NCBI GenBank assembly: GCA_017431785.1
Contig: JAFRKJ010000019.1
Coordinates: 48,945 to 112,944, forward strand
Direction: 5' to 3'
DNA: 64,000 bases
Source of the DNA: Bacillota bacterium
Lineage (GTDB): Bacteria > Bacillota > Clostridia > Peptostreptococcales > Anaerovoracaceae
Numbering within the stretch: position 1 is the first letter of the stretch; each line of letters starts with the position of its first letter. The notes beneath the pieces are model-generated. The model ran no database searches. It saw nothing but the letters and a program-made list of their open reading frames with translations, and was not told the origin of the DNA. The translations under genes and the position numbers were made by a program. Positions 16,003 through 26,481 of this stretch are shown here, one piece after another.

Positions 16003-19000
16003 TTGGAGAGCACTAACACAAACATGAATGCAGGCAAGAAAAAGAGAAAGATAGGAGTCAAAGGCATTATCATCATCGTACTTCTCATAGTACTTGTCTT
16101 TGTCCTTCTCATCAGATGGCTGACAGATCTTATGTGGTTCAATGATCTGTCCTATATTTCTGTTTTTCTGACAAAACTGTTCACCCAGCTGAAGATAGGA
16201 ATACCAACGTTCATTGTGGTAACGTTCCTGGCGTACATCTATCTGAAGTTCATCAAGAAAGGATATGTGCACAGGGTTGAATCAGATGAACTGCCTGACA
16301 ACAAGAAACTGAACCTTATCACTTGGGGACTTGCGGGTGCCTTTGGTGTTATCACCACTTATTTCGCAGTCACCAGACTGTGGTTCCAGACACTGCAGTT
16401 CACCAACAGTACGGACTTTGACATCAAAGACCCGCTGTACAACATAGACATTTCTTTCTATGTATTCAAACTGAACTTCATTGAACAGTTGAACCAGATT
16501 GTAATACTGTTGATTGTTGCCTTTGCAATACTCACATTCATCTATTACTCAGTTCTGCTGTCCGTCAGAACGCCGAGAATCTTCGAAGCGGTAGAAGAGG
16601 ATACGGAACCGGAAGAGGCTGAGCCTGCTGATGAGTTCCAGTACGACGACGAAGAAGACGAGTACGAATACGAAGAAGACAGATACACCGGCGGAGAAGG
16701 CGGACGCCCGATTGATGATAACCCGTTCAGTGAAATCAACGATATGTTTGGCAAATTCACCAAGCAGTTCACTGGCGGTGGCCAGCAGGGCAGAGGACAG
16801 CAGGGCGGCGGCATGTTCGGCAACATGTTCGGCGGCGGACGTCCTCAGCAGAAGCGTCCGGCAAGAACCACACAGGTGGACAACAAGAATGTGAAGATGA
16901 TTCTGCACATTGCTGAGAAGCAGCTCATCGTCATCGGCGTGCTGTTCTTCCTCATGATCGGCGTGTACTTCTTCCTCAAGCAGTTTGACCTGCTCTTTGG
17001 AAACACAACCGGCGGAGCTGTTTACGGCGCAGGATTTACAGATGTCAACATTACACTCTGGATGTACCGCATACTCATAGGACTTTCCGTCCTGGCGGCA
17101 ATCGGAGTTGCTTACGGTATTGCTAAGAAGAAGTTCAAACCAGCGGCAGTGATCCCAGCTCTCATGATTGCAATCGGTCTTCTGGGAACAGGTGTTGGAC
17201 TTGTTGTCCAGAACTTCATCGTATCTCCTGACGAAATCAACAAGGAGAGCAAATACCTCGAGAGAAACATTGAATATACCCAGTACGCATATGGACTTGA
17301 CGGTGTAAACATCAAGGCCTTCAAGGCAACGGAAGATCTGAGCAGCGATGATATCGCCAAGAACGAAGAGACGATTTCCAACATCAGAATCAACGACTAT
17401 GCTCCGGCCAAGAAGTTCTACAACCAGACGCAGAGTATCAGACAGTACTACGACTTCAATGACGTAGACGTCGACAGATATACGATCAACGGGGATTATA
17501 CGCAGACGTTCCTCTCTGCAAGAGAAATCAACGAAGAGAAAATCAGCAACACTTGGTTGAACAGACATCTGAAGTATACCCATGGATACGGCGCAACCCT
17601 TTCCAGAGTAGACAAGATTACTGCCAGCGGCCAGCCGGATATGTTGATTCAGAACATTCCGCCGGAATCAGCGGTAGACGTACAGATCACGGATCCTGAG
17701 ATTTATTTCGGAGAAAGCACGAATGACTACGTTCTTGTAAACACAGACGAGGATGAGTTCGACTATCCTGATGGTAACAGCAACAAGTACTGCCAGTACA
17801 AGGCAGATAACGGAATCAAGATGAATCTGCTCACAAGATTCATGTTCTCCGTAAGAGAGAAATCCCTCAAGATGCTGGTATCCGGCAACATCAACAGCGA
17901 TTCCAAGATCCTGATCAACAGAAACATCGCAACAAGAGTGCATGAGATCATGCCTTATCTTGATTACGATGAGGATCCATACATGATTACGGTTGACGGA
18001 CATCTCTATTGGATCGTCGACGCATACACTGCAACCAACAGATATCCATATTCAGAACCATACAGTGAAGAAACGGATGTCGACTATGTAAGAAACTCCA
18101 TCAAGGTTGTCATTGATACATACACCGGTGAGACCAACTACTACATCGTCGACCCAACAGATCCAATTGCGCAGACGTTCCAGAGCATTTATCCGAAGCT
18201 CTTCAAGGACTTCAAGGAAATGCCGGAAGGTATCAGAGCGCACATCAGATATCCGGGAACACTGCTGAATATTCAGGCTCAGATCTATCAGAGATACCAC
18301 ATGAACGATGTTAAGGTATTCTATCAGAATGAGGACCTGTGGCAGATCGCCAGCGAAATCTACGGAACAGAAGAGCAGTCCATGACACCGAACTACTACA
18401 TCATGAAGCTGCCGGGTGAAAAGAGCGCAGAGTTCGTCAACTCGATTCCGTTCACACCGAAGGACAAGAAGAACATGATGGGACTTCTGGTAGCGAGAAA
18501 CGATGGTGAAAACTACGGCAAACTGGTGCTCTATCAGATGCCTAAGAGCAAGATCGTTTACGGTCCAATGCAGGTAGAGGCACAGATCGACCAGAACACA
18601 GAGATCTCCAAGGAATTCTCACTGTGGAATTCATCCGGATCAACATACAGCAGAGGAAACCTCTTCGTCATTCCTATTGAAGATTCACTCCTCTATGTAG
18701 AACCTGTATATCTGGAAGCTACGAACTCCAGTATTCCAGAAGTCAAGAGAGTTATCGTAGTATTCGGAGATGACATTGCGTATGAGCCTACACTTGCGGA
18801 AGCACTCAACGCCATGTTTGGTGAAGGAAGTGCACATGAAAGCAAGGGCAGCGAAGAAGCTGGAGATAAGGAAGGCAAGTCCGAAGGATCTGCTGGAATG
18901 TCTCAGTCAGAGTTGATCAAGGCAGCACAGGCTGCTTATGATGAGGCGCAGGAAGCACTTGCTGACGGCGACTGGGCAGAGTACGGAAAGCACATGGATG

Positions 19001-19035
19001 AGCTTGAGAAATATCTGAACAAGCTTGTTAAATAA
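16003..19035 (+). CDS. UPF0182 family membrane protein
   Basis: A 1010-residue member of UPF0182 (COG1615). Seven predicted membrane helices lie in the first 420 residues: four in the first 200, an acidic/Gly-rich insert of about 100 residues (poly Asp-Glu-Tyr, then GGGQQGRGQQGGG), then three more. A large extracytoplasmic domain follows, with the family-typical IRQYYDFNDVDVDRY and YATNRYPYSEP-like stretches, and an acidic Ser/Gly-rich tail ending in a short helix. The family has no firmly assigned function that I know of. The start is TTG at 16003: AAGGAGG at 15986-15992 leaves ten bases, whereas the next ATG (16024) is too far. Third gene of the envelope group; the acidic insert seems larger than in most relatives. 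Confidence 0.88.
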   Translation: MESTNTNMNAGKKKRKIGVKGIIIIVLLIVLVFVLLIRWLTDLMWFNDLSYISVFLTKLFTQLKIGIPTFIVVTFLAYIYLKFIKKGYVHRVESDELPDNKKLNLITWGLAGAFGVITTYFAVTRLWFQTLQFTNSTDFDIKDPLYNIDISFYVFKLNFIEQLNQIVILLIVAFAILTFIYYSVLLSVRTPRIFEAVEEDTEPEEAEPADEFQYDDEEDEYEYEEDRYTGGEGGRPIDDNPFSEINDMFGKFTKQFTGGGQQGRGQQGGGMFGNMFGGGRPQQKRPARTTQVDNKNVKMILHIAEKQLIVIGVLFFLMIGVYFFLKQFDLLFGNTTGGAVYGAGFTDVNITLWMYRILIGLSVLAAIGVAYGIAKKKFKPAAVIPALMIAIGLLGTGVGLVVQNFIVSPDEINKESKYLERNIEYTQYAYGLDGVNIKAFKATEDLSSDDIAKNEETISNIRINDYAPAKKFYNQTQSIRQYYDFNDVDVDRYTINGDYTQTFLSAREINEEKISNTWLNRHLKYTHGYGATLSRVDKITASGQPDMLIQNIPPESAVDVQITDPEIYFGESTNDYVLVNTDEDEFDYPDGNSNKYCQYKADNGIKMNLLTRFMFSVREKSLKMLVSGNINSDSKILINRNIATRVHEIMPYLDYDEDPYMITVDGHLYWIVDAYTATNRYPYSEPYSEETDVDYVRNSIKVVIDTYTGETNYYIVDPTDPIAQTFQSIYPKLFKDFKEMPEGIRAHIRYPGTLLNIQAQIYQRYHMNDVKVFYQNEDLWQIASEIYGTEEQSMTPNYYIMKLPGEKSAEFVNSIPFTPKDKKNMMGLLVARNDGENYGKLVLYQMPKSKIVYGPMQVEAQIDQNTEISKEFSLWNSSGSTYSRGNLFVIPIEDSLLYVEPVYLEATNSSIPEVKRVIVVFGDDIAYEPTLAEALNAMFGEGSAHESKGSEEAGDKEGKSEGSAGMSQSELIKAAQAAYDEAQEALADGDWAEYGKHMDELEKYLNKLVK

Positions 19036-19050
19036 CAATAAGAGAGTAAT

Positions 19051-20973
19051 ATGCTTGAATTTGATTTCGACAGAATGCTCTACACCATACCAGCAGATAA
19101 GCACAGCGAAGAAGAAATCCGGGGGGCTTTAACAGCCCACCCGGAGATTAAATTTATATCAGTTGTTGGTATAGATGTAGGGGGGAATGATACAGACGAA
19201 AAAATTCCTGTTGAGGAATTCCTCAAGGACATAGAAGGTTTCCTGAAGAACGGTGTGCAGACTGACGGTTCGTCCGTTGTACTGCCTAAGATAGCAGAAC
19301 TCAATAACGGTAAGGTAGATATCATACCTGACCGCACCGTCAACTGGTTCGTAGATCACAACTTCAACTACACAGACCCGGAGACAGGACTTCCAATCGG
19401 CACCCTCCGCATTCCATCCAGCCTGATCCACAATGAATCAGACAGGGTAGGGTCCAGGGTGATACTTCGTGACGCTGTTTTTAACTTCAAAGAAGACTTG
19501 CTAGAGCTTTTGAAAGAGAATCCATATGTATTCGATTATATGGATATCGACAGTGTGGATGATATTGAGAAACTGGATATCACTGCAGCCACTGAGCTGG
19601 AGTTCTGGGTGAAGACGCCGGATGATGACGCTGACAGAGAGCAGCTCTCAACTGCCCAGATGCTGAAAGAGCAGTATTGGAAGAGGACTACAGGACCGGT
19701 CAGAACAGCGCTCGAAGAGGCGCTGCAGGTTTTGCAGAGATACGGATTTGAAGTGGAAATGGGCCATAAAGAGGTCGGCGGCGTTAAGGCTAAATTCGGC
19801 AACTCCGGACGTTATGACCACGTAATGGAGCAGCTGGAGATCGACTGGAAGTATTCAACAGCCGTCCAGGCAGCCGATAATGAGAACCACATCAAGTATG
19901 TGGTTAGAGATGTCTTCAGAAGGTACGGACTCGACGTTACCTTTATGGCAAAGCCGATAGAAGGCGTTGCCGGAAGCGGAGAGCATACCCACATGGGTGT
20001 TGCCGCTGTGCTGAAAGACGGAAGAAGAGTGAACCTCTTTTCACCGGCGCCGGAAGATGCTGATAAGCAGTTCCTCAGCCCGGTAGGATTTGGAGCTTTG
20101 ATGGGATTGCTAAAAAACTATGATGTGATCAATCCGTTCGTCAGCTCAACCAACGATGCATTCAACAGGCAGAAACCGGGTTATGAAGCGCCTGTCTGCG
20201 TTGTTACATCTCTGGGGCACGACGCCAGAATGCCGTCCCGTAACAGAACGGTTCTCGTAGGTCTCGTCAGGGAACTGGAGAATCCGCTTGCCACGAGATT
20301 CGAGTTGAGATCTCCAAACCCGATGAGCAACACGTACCTTGTTCTGGCTGCATCTTATATGGCTATGCTGGATGGCATCAAGGAAGCACTTGAGCACAGC
20401 AAGACGCCGGAGGAGCTGGAGAAATCCCTTTCGAAGGAGTATGGCGAAGAAGATTTCTATCTTGATAAAGACAGAGTGTACAGAAGTGAGCTCAACGTCT
20501 TCGATGACTTCACCGAGGAAGAGAGAACCAAGTACTTCGGAGAAGTTCCAAGAACTGTATGGGAGAACATGTGCGCTTTTGATAAGTATCCAGAGAAGCT
20601 GGAAATCTTTAAGCGAGATGACGTTATGACAGATATGGCACTCCTTTCCTATAAGGAGGCTGTTCTCGGACAGTGGTCCATGGAACTGCAGGGAAGAATC
20701 GTTCCTGAAACGATGGATCTGCTGCGCCACTGCAGAAAGATGCATAAGGAAGAAGACTGTGTGGATTATGACCGTCACTACTGGGGCAAGTTCGTAAGAA
20801 TCCGCAACTACATCGGCAAGAACACACTTGAAGATATCTGCCTTCTGACGCAGATTATCGACGCCCTTGAGGCGGGAGATTATGCAAAGGCATCCGATCT
20901 GCAGATTGAAATGCAGGAAAAGGTCGAAGAGATGAGAGACCTTTATGTGAAATACAGAAAGAATTTATTTTAG
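19051..20973 (+). CDS. glnA: Glutamine synthetase
   Basis: A 640-residue glutamine synthetase (ATP + glutamate + NH3 to glutamine), longer than the usual GSI of about 450 residues because of an extended N-terminus and C-terminal helical tail. Catalytic landmarks are seen: an early [13 protein letters not shown] that resembles the beta-grasp strand of GS, TELEFWV (metal ligands, about residue 180), [23 protein letters not shown] (about 310, ammonium/glutamate site), and [10 protein letters not shown] with RFELRSPNP (ATP/Glu site). It lies 15 bp after the UPF0182 gene and 20 bp before serS, so it may be read from the same transcript. No GlnR operator is evident in the tiny gap. The exact GS subclass is uncertain. 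Confidence 0.9.
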   Translation: MLEFDFDRMLYTIPADKHSEEEIRGALTAHPEIKFISVVGIDVGGNDTDEKIPVEEFLKDIEGFLKNGVQTDGSSVVLPKIAELNNGKVDIIPDRTVNWFVDHNFNYTDPETGLPIGTLRIPSSLIHNESDRVGSRVILRDAVFNFKEDLLELLKENPYVFDYMDIDSVDDIEKLDITAATELEFWVKTPDDDADREQLSTAQMLKEQYWKRTTGPVRTALEEALQVLQRYGFEVEMGHKEVGGVKAKFGNSGRYDHVMEQLEIDWKYSTAVQAADNENHIKYVVRDVFRRYGLDVTFMAKPIEGVAGSGEHTHMGVAAVLKDGRRVNLFSPAPEDADKQFLSPVGFGALMGLLKNYDVINPFVSSTNDAFNRQKPGYEAPVCVVTSLGHDARMPSRNRTVLVGLVRELENPLATRFELRSPNPMSNTYLVLAASYMAMLDGIKEALEHSKTPEELEKSLSKEYGEEDFYLDKDRVYRSELNVFDDFTEEERTKYFGEVPRTVWENMCAFDKYPEKLEIFKRDDVMTDMALLSYKEAVLGQWSMELQGRIVPETMDLLRHCRKMHKEEDCVDYDRHYWGKFVRIRNYIGKNTLEDICLLTQIIDALEAGDYAKASDLQIEMQEKVEEMRDLYVKYRKNLF

Positions 20974-20993
20974 CAGTAAACCGGAGGTTATTC

Positions 20994-22268
20994 ATGCTGG
21001 ACATTAAGAGAATAAGAGAAGATTTTGACGGAGTAAAGAAAGCTGTTGAGTCCAGAGGCAAAGGCGATTTCGGAATCGAAAAGGTGAGAGAGTACGACCT
21101 GAAGAGACGTGAGATCCTCGCCAAAGTCGAGCAGATGAAAAATGAACAGAAGACGAAGTCGAAGCAGATTCCTGTCATGAAGAAGAATGGGGAAGATACC
21201 ACTGAGCTCATGGCAGAGATGAAGAAACTCAGCGACGAGATCAAAGAACTGGATGGTCAGGTAAGCGAAGCAGAGACGAATCTGAAGGATGCGCTGCTGG
21301 GCGTACCGAACACTCCATATAAGGATGTACAGGAAGGGCTCGATGACTCTGACAATGTAGAACTGAGGAGATGGGGCGAACCGACAGAATTCGATTTCGA
21401 AGCAAAGGCCCACTGGGATATCGGAGAAGACCTGGACATTCTCGATTTCGAAAGAGCAGCTAAGATCGCCGGTGCCAGATTCACCGTCTACAAGGGACTT
21501 GGTGCCCGTCTTGAACGGTCCGTCATCAACTTCATGCTGAACCTGCATACAGAAGAGCATGGATACACAGAGATCCTGCCGCCGTTCATGGTCAACAGAA
21601 TGGCGATGACCGGAACGGGACAGCTTCCGAAGTTCGAGGAAGATATGTTCTATGTTCCGCAGAAGGACTTCTTCCTGATTCCGACGGCAGAAGTGCCGGT
21701 AACGAATCTGTACGACAATGAGATCCTGAGCGCTGATCAGCTGCCAATCTATCATACTGCGTACACTCCTTGCTTCAGAGCTGAGGCAGGAAGTGCAGGC
21801 CGTGATACGAGAGGCCTCATCCGTCAGCATCAGTTCCAGAAAGTCGAGATGGTCAAGTTCGTAAAGCCGGAAGATTCCTACGCAGAACTGGAGTCACTGA
21901 CTGACAATGCGGAAGAAGTACTCAGAAAGCTGAATATTCCGTTCAGAGTAGTAAGGCTTTCCACCGGAGACCTCGGATTTTCATCCGCAATGACTTACGA
22001 CGTTGAAGTATGGATGCCAAGCTATGGTAGATATGTAGAAATCTCTTCCTGCTCCAACTTCGAAGACTTCCAGGCGAGAAGAGCGAACATCAGGTTCAGA
22101 CCGGAAGAAAAAGGCAAACCTGAATTCGTACACACCCTCAACGGAAGCGGGCTGGCAGTTGGCAGAACAGTCGCAGCGATATTGGAGAATTACCAGCAGG
22201 CGGATGGATCAGTCGTGATTCCTGAAGCGCTCAGAGAGTACATGGGCACAGACAGAATCACAAAGTAA
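20994..22268 (+). CDS. serS: Seryl-tRNA synthetase
   Basis: A 424-residue class II synthetase charging tRNA-Ser and tRNA-Sec. The N-terminal long antiparallel coiled coil (residues about 30-100) grips the tRNA long arm. The catalytic domain has motif 2 [15 protein letters not shown] and motif 3 [14 protein letters not shown]. The length is normal. CCGGAGG lies at 20982-20988 before ATG 20994. No T-box leader is present, since only 20 bp separate it from glnA, so it depends on upstream transcription or a promoter inside glnA. Confidence 0.96.
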   Translation: MLDIKRIREDFDGVKKAVESRGKGDFGIEKVREYDLKRREILAKVEQMKNEQKTKSKQIPVMKKNGEDTTELMAEMKKLSDEIKELDGQVSEAETNLKDALLGVPNTPYKDVQEGLDDSDNVELRRWGEPTEFDFEAKAHWDIGEDLDILDFERAAKIAGARFTVYKGLGARLERSVINFMLNLHTEEHGYTEILPPFMVNRMAMTGTGQLPKFEEDMFYVPQKDFFLIPTAEVPVTNLYDNEILSADQLPIYHTAYTPCFRAEAGSAGRDTRGLIRQHQFQKVEMVKFVKPEDSYAELESLTDNAEEVLRKLNIPFRVVRLSTGDLGFSSAMTYDVEVWMPSYGRYVEISSCSNFEDFQARRANIRFRPEEKGKPEFVHTLNGSGLAVGRTVAAILENYQQADGSVVIPEALREYMGTDRITK

Positions 22269-22328
22269 CGGTCGGTAACTGGCTGGATAATCGGTAGAAA
22301 CCAAACAGTAGATAGGAAGGTTTTTCTT

Positions 22329-23366
22329 ATGCTTGAGAATATAAGAGCATATAAAAAAATGTATATCGCGCTTCTGGTTGCGTTGGTGTTCACTGTAGCA
22401 GGCGCGTTTACATTTAACATGCTTGTTAAGCCATATGCAGTCTATGCGGATGGCACCAAGGTTGAAGATCCTTGTATCGTCTCCGCTGATGGCAAGGAGC
22501 TGTTCATTGTTGAGAATCCTGAAATCGCCGGTGATGTCATCCGTGATGTCATGGAAAGCTATGTAGCGGAAGACGGGGATCTGGATTCCATTCAGATCGA
22601 TGAGCAGCTGAAGATCGAAGACAAGACACTCTTCGTCGGTGTCAAGCCTCCAAGAGTTCTTACAAAAGAAGAAGCGGTCGACAAGATCGTTGCAGCCAAT
22701 GATGCTGATAATCCAATGATCCATGTCACGACAAAGACGAATGTGGATGTCACAGAGAAAGTGGAACCGGAAACAGTTTATGAAAAGACAGATAAACTCT
22801 ATTCCGGCAACATGGAACTTAAGAGTGCAGGAGCAGAAGGTGAAAAAATCGTAACCAACGAAGTCACTCAGGTCAACGGCGTAGAGACAGATGTGGAAGA
22901 AGTGAACGAAAAGGTCACAGAAGATCCTGTGGATAAGGTCATTTATCTGGGAACAAAATCAAGGCCTGCAGATACGGCTTGGCAGGATTACAGCGGTTCC
23001 ATCCTCGGTGAGGATAACGGAATCGAAATGGTCAACTACGGCATGCAGTTCGTTGGGAATCCTTACAGATATGGCGGAACAAGCCTGACCAATGGAACTG
23101 ACTGTTCAGGATTTATCTATGCGATTTATAATCACTTCGGATATAATGTTCCGCGACTTGGATTCTACAAGATGGGCAAAGGCGTCTGCCTCGACGAAGC
23201 GAAGCCGGGAGATGTCGTTTACTACCCTGGTCACTATGCGATGTACGCAGGTGATGGCAAGATCGTTCATGCGTATAACTCCCGCGCAGGAATCTGCGTG
23301 AGCAATGTGCATGCACCGGGAAGAATCCTTACAATCAGAAGATTTGTAGACGAGCCGGTCGAATAA
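22329..23366 (+). CDS. Membrane-anchored G5 / NlpC-P60 cell-wall hydrolase
   Basis: A 345-residue exported peptidoglycan hydrolase. An N-terminal hydrophobic segment (residues 11-35, YIALLVALVFTVAGAFTF) serves as signal peptide or anchor. A low-similarity domain follows, then a G5-like beta domain (about 130-210, KVTEDPVDKVIYLGTK at its end). The C-terminal NlpC/P60 papain-like domain has catalytic Cys in GTDCSGF and His in PGHYAMYAGDGKIVHA. Such enzymes cut the D-Glu to diamino-acid bond of stem peptides during growth or spore-related remodelling. The layout mirrors clostridial proteins with a DUF348/G5 arm. It has its own ribosome site (AGGAAGG at 22314-22320) 60 bp after serS. Confidence 0.87.
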   Translation: MLENIRAYKKMYIALLVALVFTVAGAFTFNMLVKPYAVYADGTKVEDPCIVSADGKELFIVENPEIAGDVIRDVMESYVAEDGDLDSIQIDEQLKIEDKTLFVGVKPPRVLTKEEAVDKIVAANDADNPMIHVTTKTNVDVTEKVEPETVYEKTDKLYSGNMELKSAGAEGEKIVTNEVTQVNGVETDVEEVNEKVTEDPVDKVIYLGTKSRPADTAWQDYSGSILGEDNGIEMVNYGMQFVGNPYRYGGTSLTNGTDCSGFIYAIYNHFGYNVPRLGFYKMGKGVCLDEAKPGDVVYYPGHYAMYAGDGKIVHAYNSRAGICVSNVHAPGRILTIRRFVDEPVE

Positions 23367-23385
23367 ATCCGTAAAAAACTACTTT

Positions 23386-24792
23386 ATGAACAATCGATTA
23401 AACAGAAAAACGAAATTATTATACGGAGTCGCCGGCATAGGTGACTCCGCTCTTTATAGCCTGATGGGAAACTTCGCCCTGTTCTTCTTTACGACAGTTG
23501 CGGGGATAGACCCCGCCGTTGCAGGGGCTATTGTTGCCATAGGCGCCGTCTGGGATGTGGTCAGCGGATCTTTTGTCGGCTATATCTCCGACAAAACCAA
23601 ATCCTCTATGGGCCGGCGCAAGCCTTTTCTCCTTGCGGCGACATTTCCGCTGGCGGTATGCTGCAGTCTCATCTTTATCGTAATAGACGCGTCGCAGGCT
23701 GTTCGCTATGCGTATTATATCTTCATGTTCATCGCATTCTGGACAGGCTACTCTGTGTTCTTCGTGCCTTATACGGCATGGGGAGCAGAGCTGACTGACA
23801 ACTATGAAGAGAGAACGGAACTGAGAGGAATCGTCTATATCTTTTATTCTATCGGAAGTGCTTTTGGAACAGCGCTGCCGCCGATTATCGTCGATCTTCT
23901 TATGCAATGGGGCGCGCGGGTCGAAACCGGATGGCTGAGCGTAGGTATCTTCGTGGGCGTTGTTTCAGCCGCCGCGATTTTCATCACCGGATGGATGGTA
24001 CATGATCCGGAGCATATGGCTGCTGCAGACCATGAAGACGATGCAGAGCATTCTGCCTCCGGGGGCAAAGGCAGATTCAAAGGCCTTTCTGCAGCGGCGG
24101 ATATCCTTCGCAACTACGGGCAGGTCTTACGATTCAAGCCTGCCAGGCTCATTGTGCTCACCAGTGTTTTTTATCTGATTTCCAACTCCATTATGATGGC
24201 GGATAGAATGTACTTTTTCACGTATAACATGGAACTGACAGCCAAAGAAGTCAGTCTCATCATGCTCGTCATGCAGGTCGTTTCGGTGCTGCTCGTTCCG
24301 CCGCTCATCAGAATCAACCGGGTGCTGGACAAGAGAACCCTCTGTATCGGCGGGATCGGAATGTCCGCTGCCTGCCTGACCATCTACGGGTTTATCGGTG
24401 TATCCAGCGTTCCGCATCTTCTGCTTCTATTCTTTATATACGGTATCGGGAGCATCTGTTACTGGCAGCTGATTCCTTCCATGCTCTACGATGTGTGTGA
24501 TGCCGACAAGCTTGCGAACGGAACCGACAGAGCCGGCCTGATCATCTCCATGCAGGGCCTCTCAGAGTCCGTCTTCGAAGCGGTCGGATTTCAGATTCTG
24601 GGAATCCTGCTCCATATGACAGGATTTCAAACGGATGCAGCCCGGCAGAGTCTGGAAACGATGCAGTGCATACATGTATCCTTCACATTCATACCGGCCT
24701 TTTTCGCGCTGCTCGCCCTGCTTATGATGATCCGGTATCCGATCACCCGCACGAAGCACGCGGAAATCATAAAGAATCTTCAGCAAAAGTAA
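23386..24792 (+). CDS. MFS transporter, GPH (MelB-like) family
   Basis: A 468-residue transporter with about twelve membrane helices. The opening GVAGIGDSALYSLMGNFALFF and the loop GYISDKTKSSMGRRKPF are the glycoside-pentoside-hexuronide:cation symporter signature. The middle ADHEDDAEHSASGG loop is hydrophilic. GPH proteins import sugars or uronates with Na+ or H+. No sugar-catabolic gene is adjacent, so the substrate cannot be told; it might also be an exporter, as some family members are. It starts 20 bp after the NlpC/P60 gene with a poor ribosome site. Confidence 0.82.
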   Translation: MNNRLNRKTKLLYGVAGIGDSALYSLMGNFALFFFTTVAGIDPAVAGAIVAIGAVWDVVSGSFVGYISDKTKSSMGRRKPFLLAATFPLAVCCSLIFIVIDASQAVRYAYYIFMFIAFWTGYSVFFVPYTAWGAELTDNYEERTELRGIVYIFYSIGSAFGTALPPIIVDLLMQWGARVETGWLSVGIFVGVVSAAAIFITGWMVHDPEHMAAADHEDDAEHSASGGKGRFKGLSAAADILRNYGQVLRFKPARLIVLTSVFYLISNSIMMADRMYFFTYNMELTAKEVSLIMLVMQVVSVLLVPPLIRINRVLDKRTLCIGGIGMSAACLTIYGFIGVSSVPHLLLLFFIYGIGSICYWQLIPSMLYDVCDADKLANGTDRAGLIISMQGLSESVFEAVGFQILGILLHMTGFQTDAARQSLETMQCIHVSFTFIPAFFALLALLMMIRYPITRTKHAEIIKNLQQK

Positions 24793-24856
24793 CACTTCTT
24801 TTGATGTATAATAATGCAAAGGCATCACATCTCTTTGATTTCAAGCAGGTGATATT

Positions 24857-25738
24857 ATGAAAAAGATTGTAATCGCAGGCGCAGGCCATATGGGTCTGTC
24901 AGCATCGAGACTTCTGGATCCGAACAGAGTCGATTTTCTTGGCTTTGCAGATAATGATCCGGCGAAGTGGACGCTGGAGGATGGCAGTTATCCTGAAGCA
25001 TCGGAGAAACCGCCGGTGTTCTCCATTCAGACTGCAGTTGATCTGGCACCGGATGAATTCATCATCAGCGCCATCGGCAAGGAACGCGCCAGGGCCATTG
25101 AAGAACAGCTGAAGGTCTGCCGGTTCTACGGCAACATTATGAAACTGCATGAATTATATGAGGACTTCGATATTAGAAGCCGCTGCCTGAAGGAACTTGC
25201 CGGGCGTATCGATCATGTTCCCGGTGCGGTTGCGGAACTGGGCGTCTATCAGGGTGATATTGCATGGCAGATCAACGCACTGCTGCCGGACAGACAGTTC
25301 TATCTCTTCGATACCTTTGAAGGATTTACAGAATCAGATGTAGCGACCGAGAAGGCATACGTGCTTTCTGGTGCAGCCGTCGGAGAGTTTTCAGATACCA
25401 CAGTCGGGTCTGTACTGGAGCGTCTGCCGTATCCCGAAAACTGCCATATCAGAAAGGGGCATTTCCCTGAGACAGCCGCAGGGCTTGCTCACGCTGAGTT
25501 TGCCTTTGTGAGTCTTGACGCGGATCTTTATGAACCGACGAAGGCCGGCATAGAATTCTTCTACCCGCGCCTGAACGACGGCGGCATCATGATTATTCAT
25601 GACTACAACAACACGCGCTTTAAGGGCGTGAATCAGGCCGTAAAGGAATACGAACGGACACTGATCAAATCCGGCGGCGCGCCGCTGAAGCTGGTGCCGC
25701 TGGCCGATCTGCACGGAAGCTGCGTGATTGTGAAGTAG
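24857..25738 (+). CDS. TylF/MycF-type methyltransferase with Rossmann-like N-terminus
   Basis: A 293-residue two-part protein. Residues 1-100 begin KKIVIAGAGHMG and read like the nucleotide-binding lead of a Rossmann or NeuD-type domain. Residues about 115-293 match macrocin O-methyltransferase (TylF) proteins: AELGVYQGD (SAM motif I), LFDTFEGF, FVSLDADLYEPT and MIIHDYNN (metal-binding Asp/His region). TylF-type enzymes methylate sugar hydroxyls, and many bacterial relatives sit in glycan or capsule loci, but no glycosyltransferase is nearby. It is preceded by a -10-like TATAAT at 24807-24812. The fused N-terminal domain is common in Clostridia but its ligand is unknown. Confidence 0.75.
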   Translation: MKKIVIAGAGHMGLSASRLLDPNRVDFLGFADNDPAKWTLEDGSYPEASEKPPVFSIQTAVDLAPDEFIISAIGKERARAIEEQLKVCRFYGNIMKLHELYEDFDIRSRCLKELAGRIDHVPGAVAELGVYQGDIAWQINALLPDRQFYLFDTFEGFTESDVATEKAYVLSGAAVGEFSDTTVGSVLERLPYPENCHIRKGHFPETAAGLAHAEFAFVSLDADLYEPTKAGIEFFYPRLNDGGIMIIHDYNNTRFKGVNQAVKEYERTLIKSGGAPLKLVPLADLHGSCVIVK

Positions 25739-25775
25739 GAAAAATAGAAACGCAGCAGAATGCTACGATAGACTG

Positions 25776-26372
25776 CTACGACAATTCGTTCTCCAGAAAC
25801 TGTCTGAGCCGTGACTCGAAAAGCTGAAGACCTGTCACAGCAGAAATCCTGTTGTGAAGTTCCTCATTGAAAGCCAGCAGAGTCGGATCCATGTTGCGGG
25901 TGTTATCTCGGGATTTGATGACGCCGACACAAGGAATATCAGAATCAAGCAGTTCATAGAGCTCGTGTCGGAAGACGTCACTGGCAAGCTCATGACCGCC
26001 GATTTCATCAAGAAGAACGATCTGCGCCCGACCTGATTTCACATCAGTTTGGGCGTTTTTCATATATGCGACCCCAGCGGTTTCGAACACGCGCATATCA
26101 ACATGCGTGCCATCAGGCGCAAACCACTTGAAGACATTGTTCAGCACATCCCGGACAAAAACAGGTTCAGGTTTAATATCGAGAACAATGGAAATATCCT
26201 CCGCCGCCGGTGCCAGACGAAAGGCCAGAAGCTGTCCGTTCAGGTTCGTGACGCGCTGACTGGTAAACCCGGCCACGCCTTCCAGGTCTGATCCGAATCT
26301 TTCTTTCAGAACGCTGCGTATTGTCGTTGACTTGCCCGTTTGAATGGGGCCTTCGATAAACAGATTATTCAT
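25776..26372 (-). CDS. THEP1-type nucleoside-triphosphatase
   Basis: A 198-residue P-loop protein of the NTPase_1 (PF03266, THEP1) family, which hydrolyses various NTPs in vitro and has no settled cell role. Walker A is GPIQTGKST (residues 8-16), and Walker B is VLLDEIGGHE (about 124), the DEIG form typical of the family. It is a lone minus-strand gene. It converges with the methyltransferase at 24857 and diverges from the operon at 26482; the shared 109-bp gap could hold promoters for both. THEP1 proteins are sometimes found with tetrapyrrole or molybdenum genes, which would fit what lies downstream, but that is only suggestive. Confidence 0.78.
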   Translation of the reverse strand: MNNLFIEGPIQTGKSTTIRSVLKERFGSDLEGVAGFTSQRVTNLNGQLLAFRLAPAAEDISIVLDIKPEPVFVRDVLNNVFKWFAPDGTHVDMRVFETAGVAYMKNAQTDVKSGRAQIVLLDEIGGHELASDVFRHELYELLDSDIPCVGVIKSRDNTRNMDPTLLAFNEELHNRISAVTGLQLFESRLRQFLENELS

Positions 26373-26481
26373 GGGCTTATTGTAACTCCATGCCGCGCAT
26401 TATGGCAACAACCTTCCTGTGCTGCTGCCGTGTGGCTTTCGCGCAAATTGAAGATGTGTTATAGTTTTAAACAAGGAGAAA

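Noticed and set aside
20974-20993. T-box leader before serS
   Set aside because: The gap is 20 bp, far too short for a T-box.
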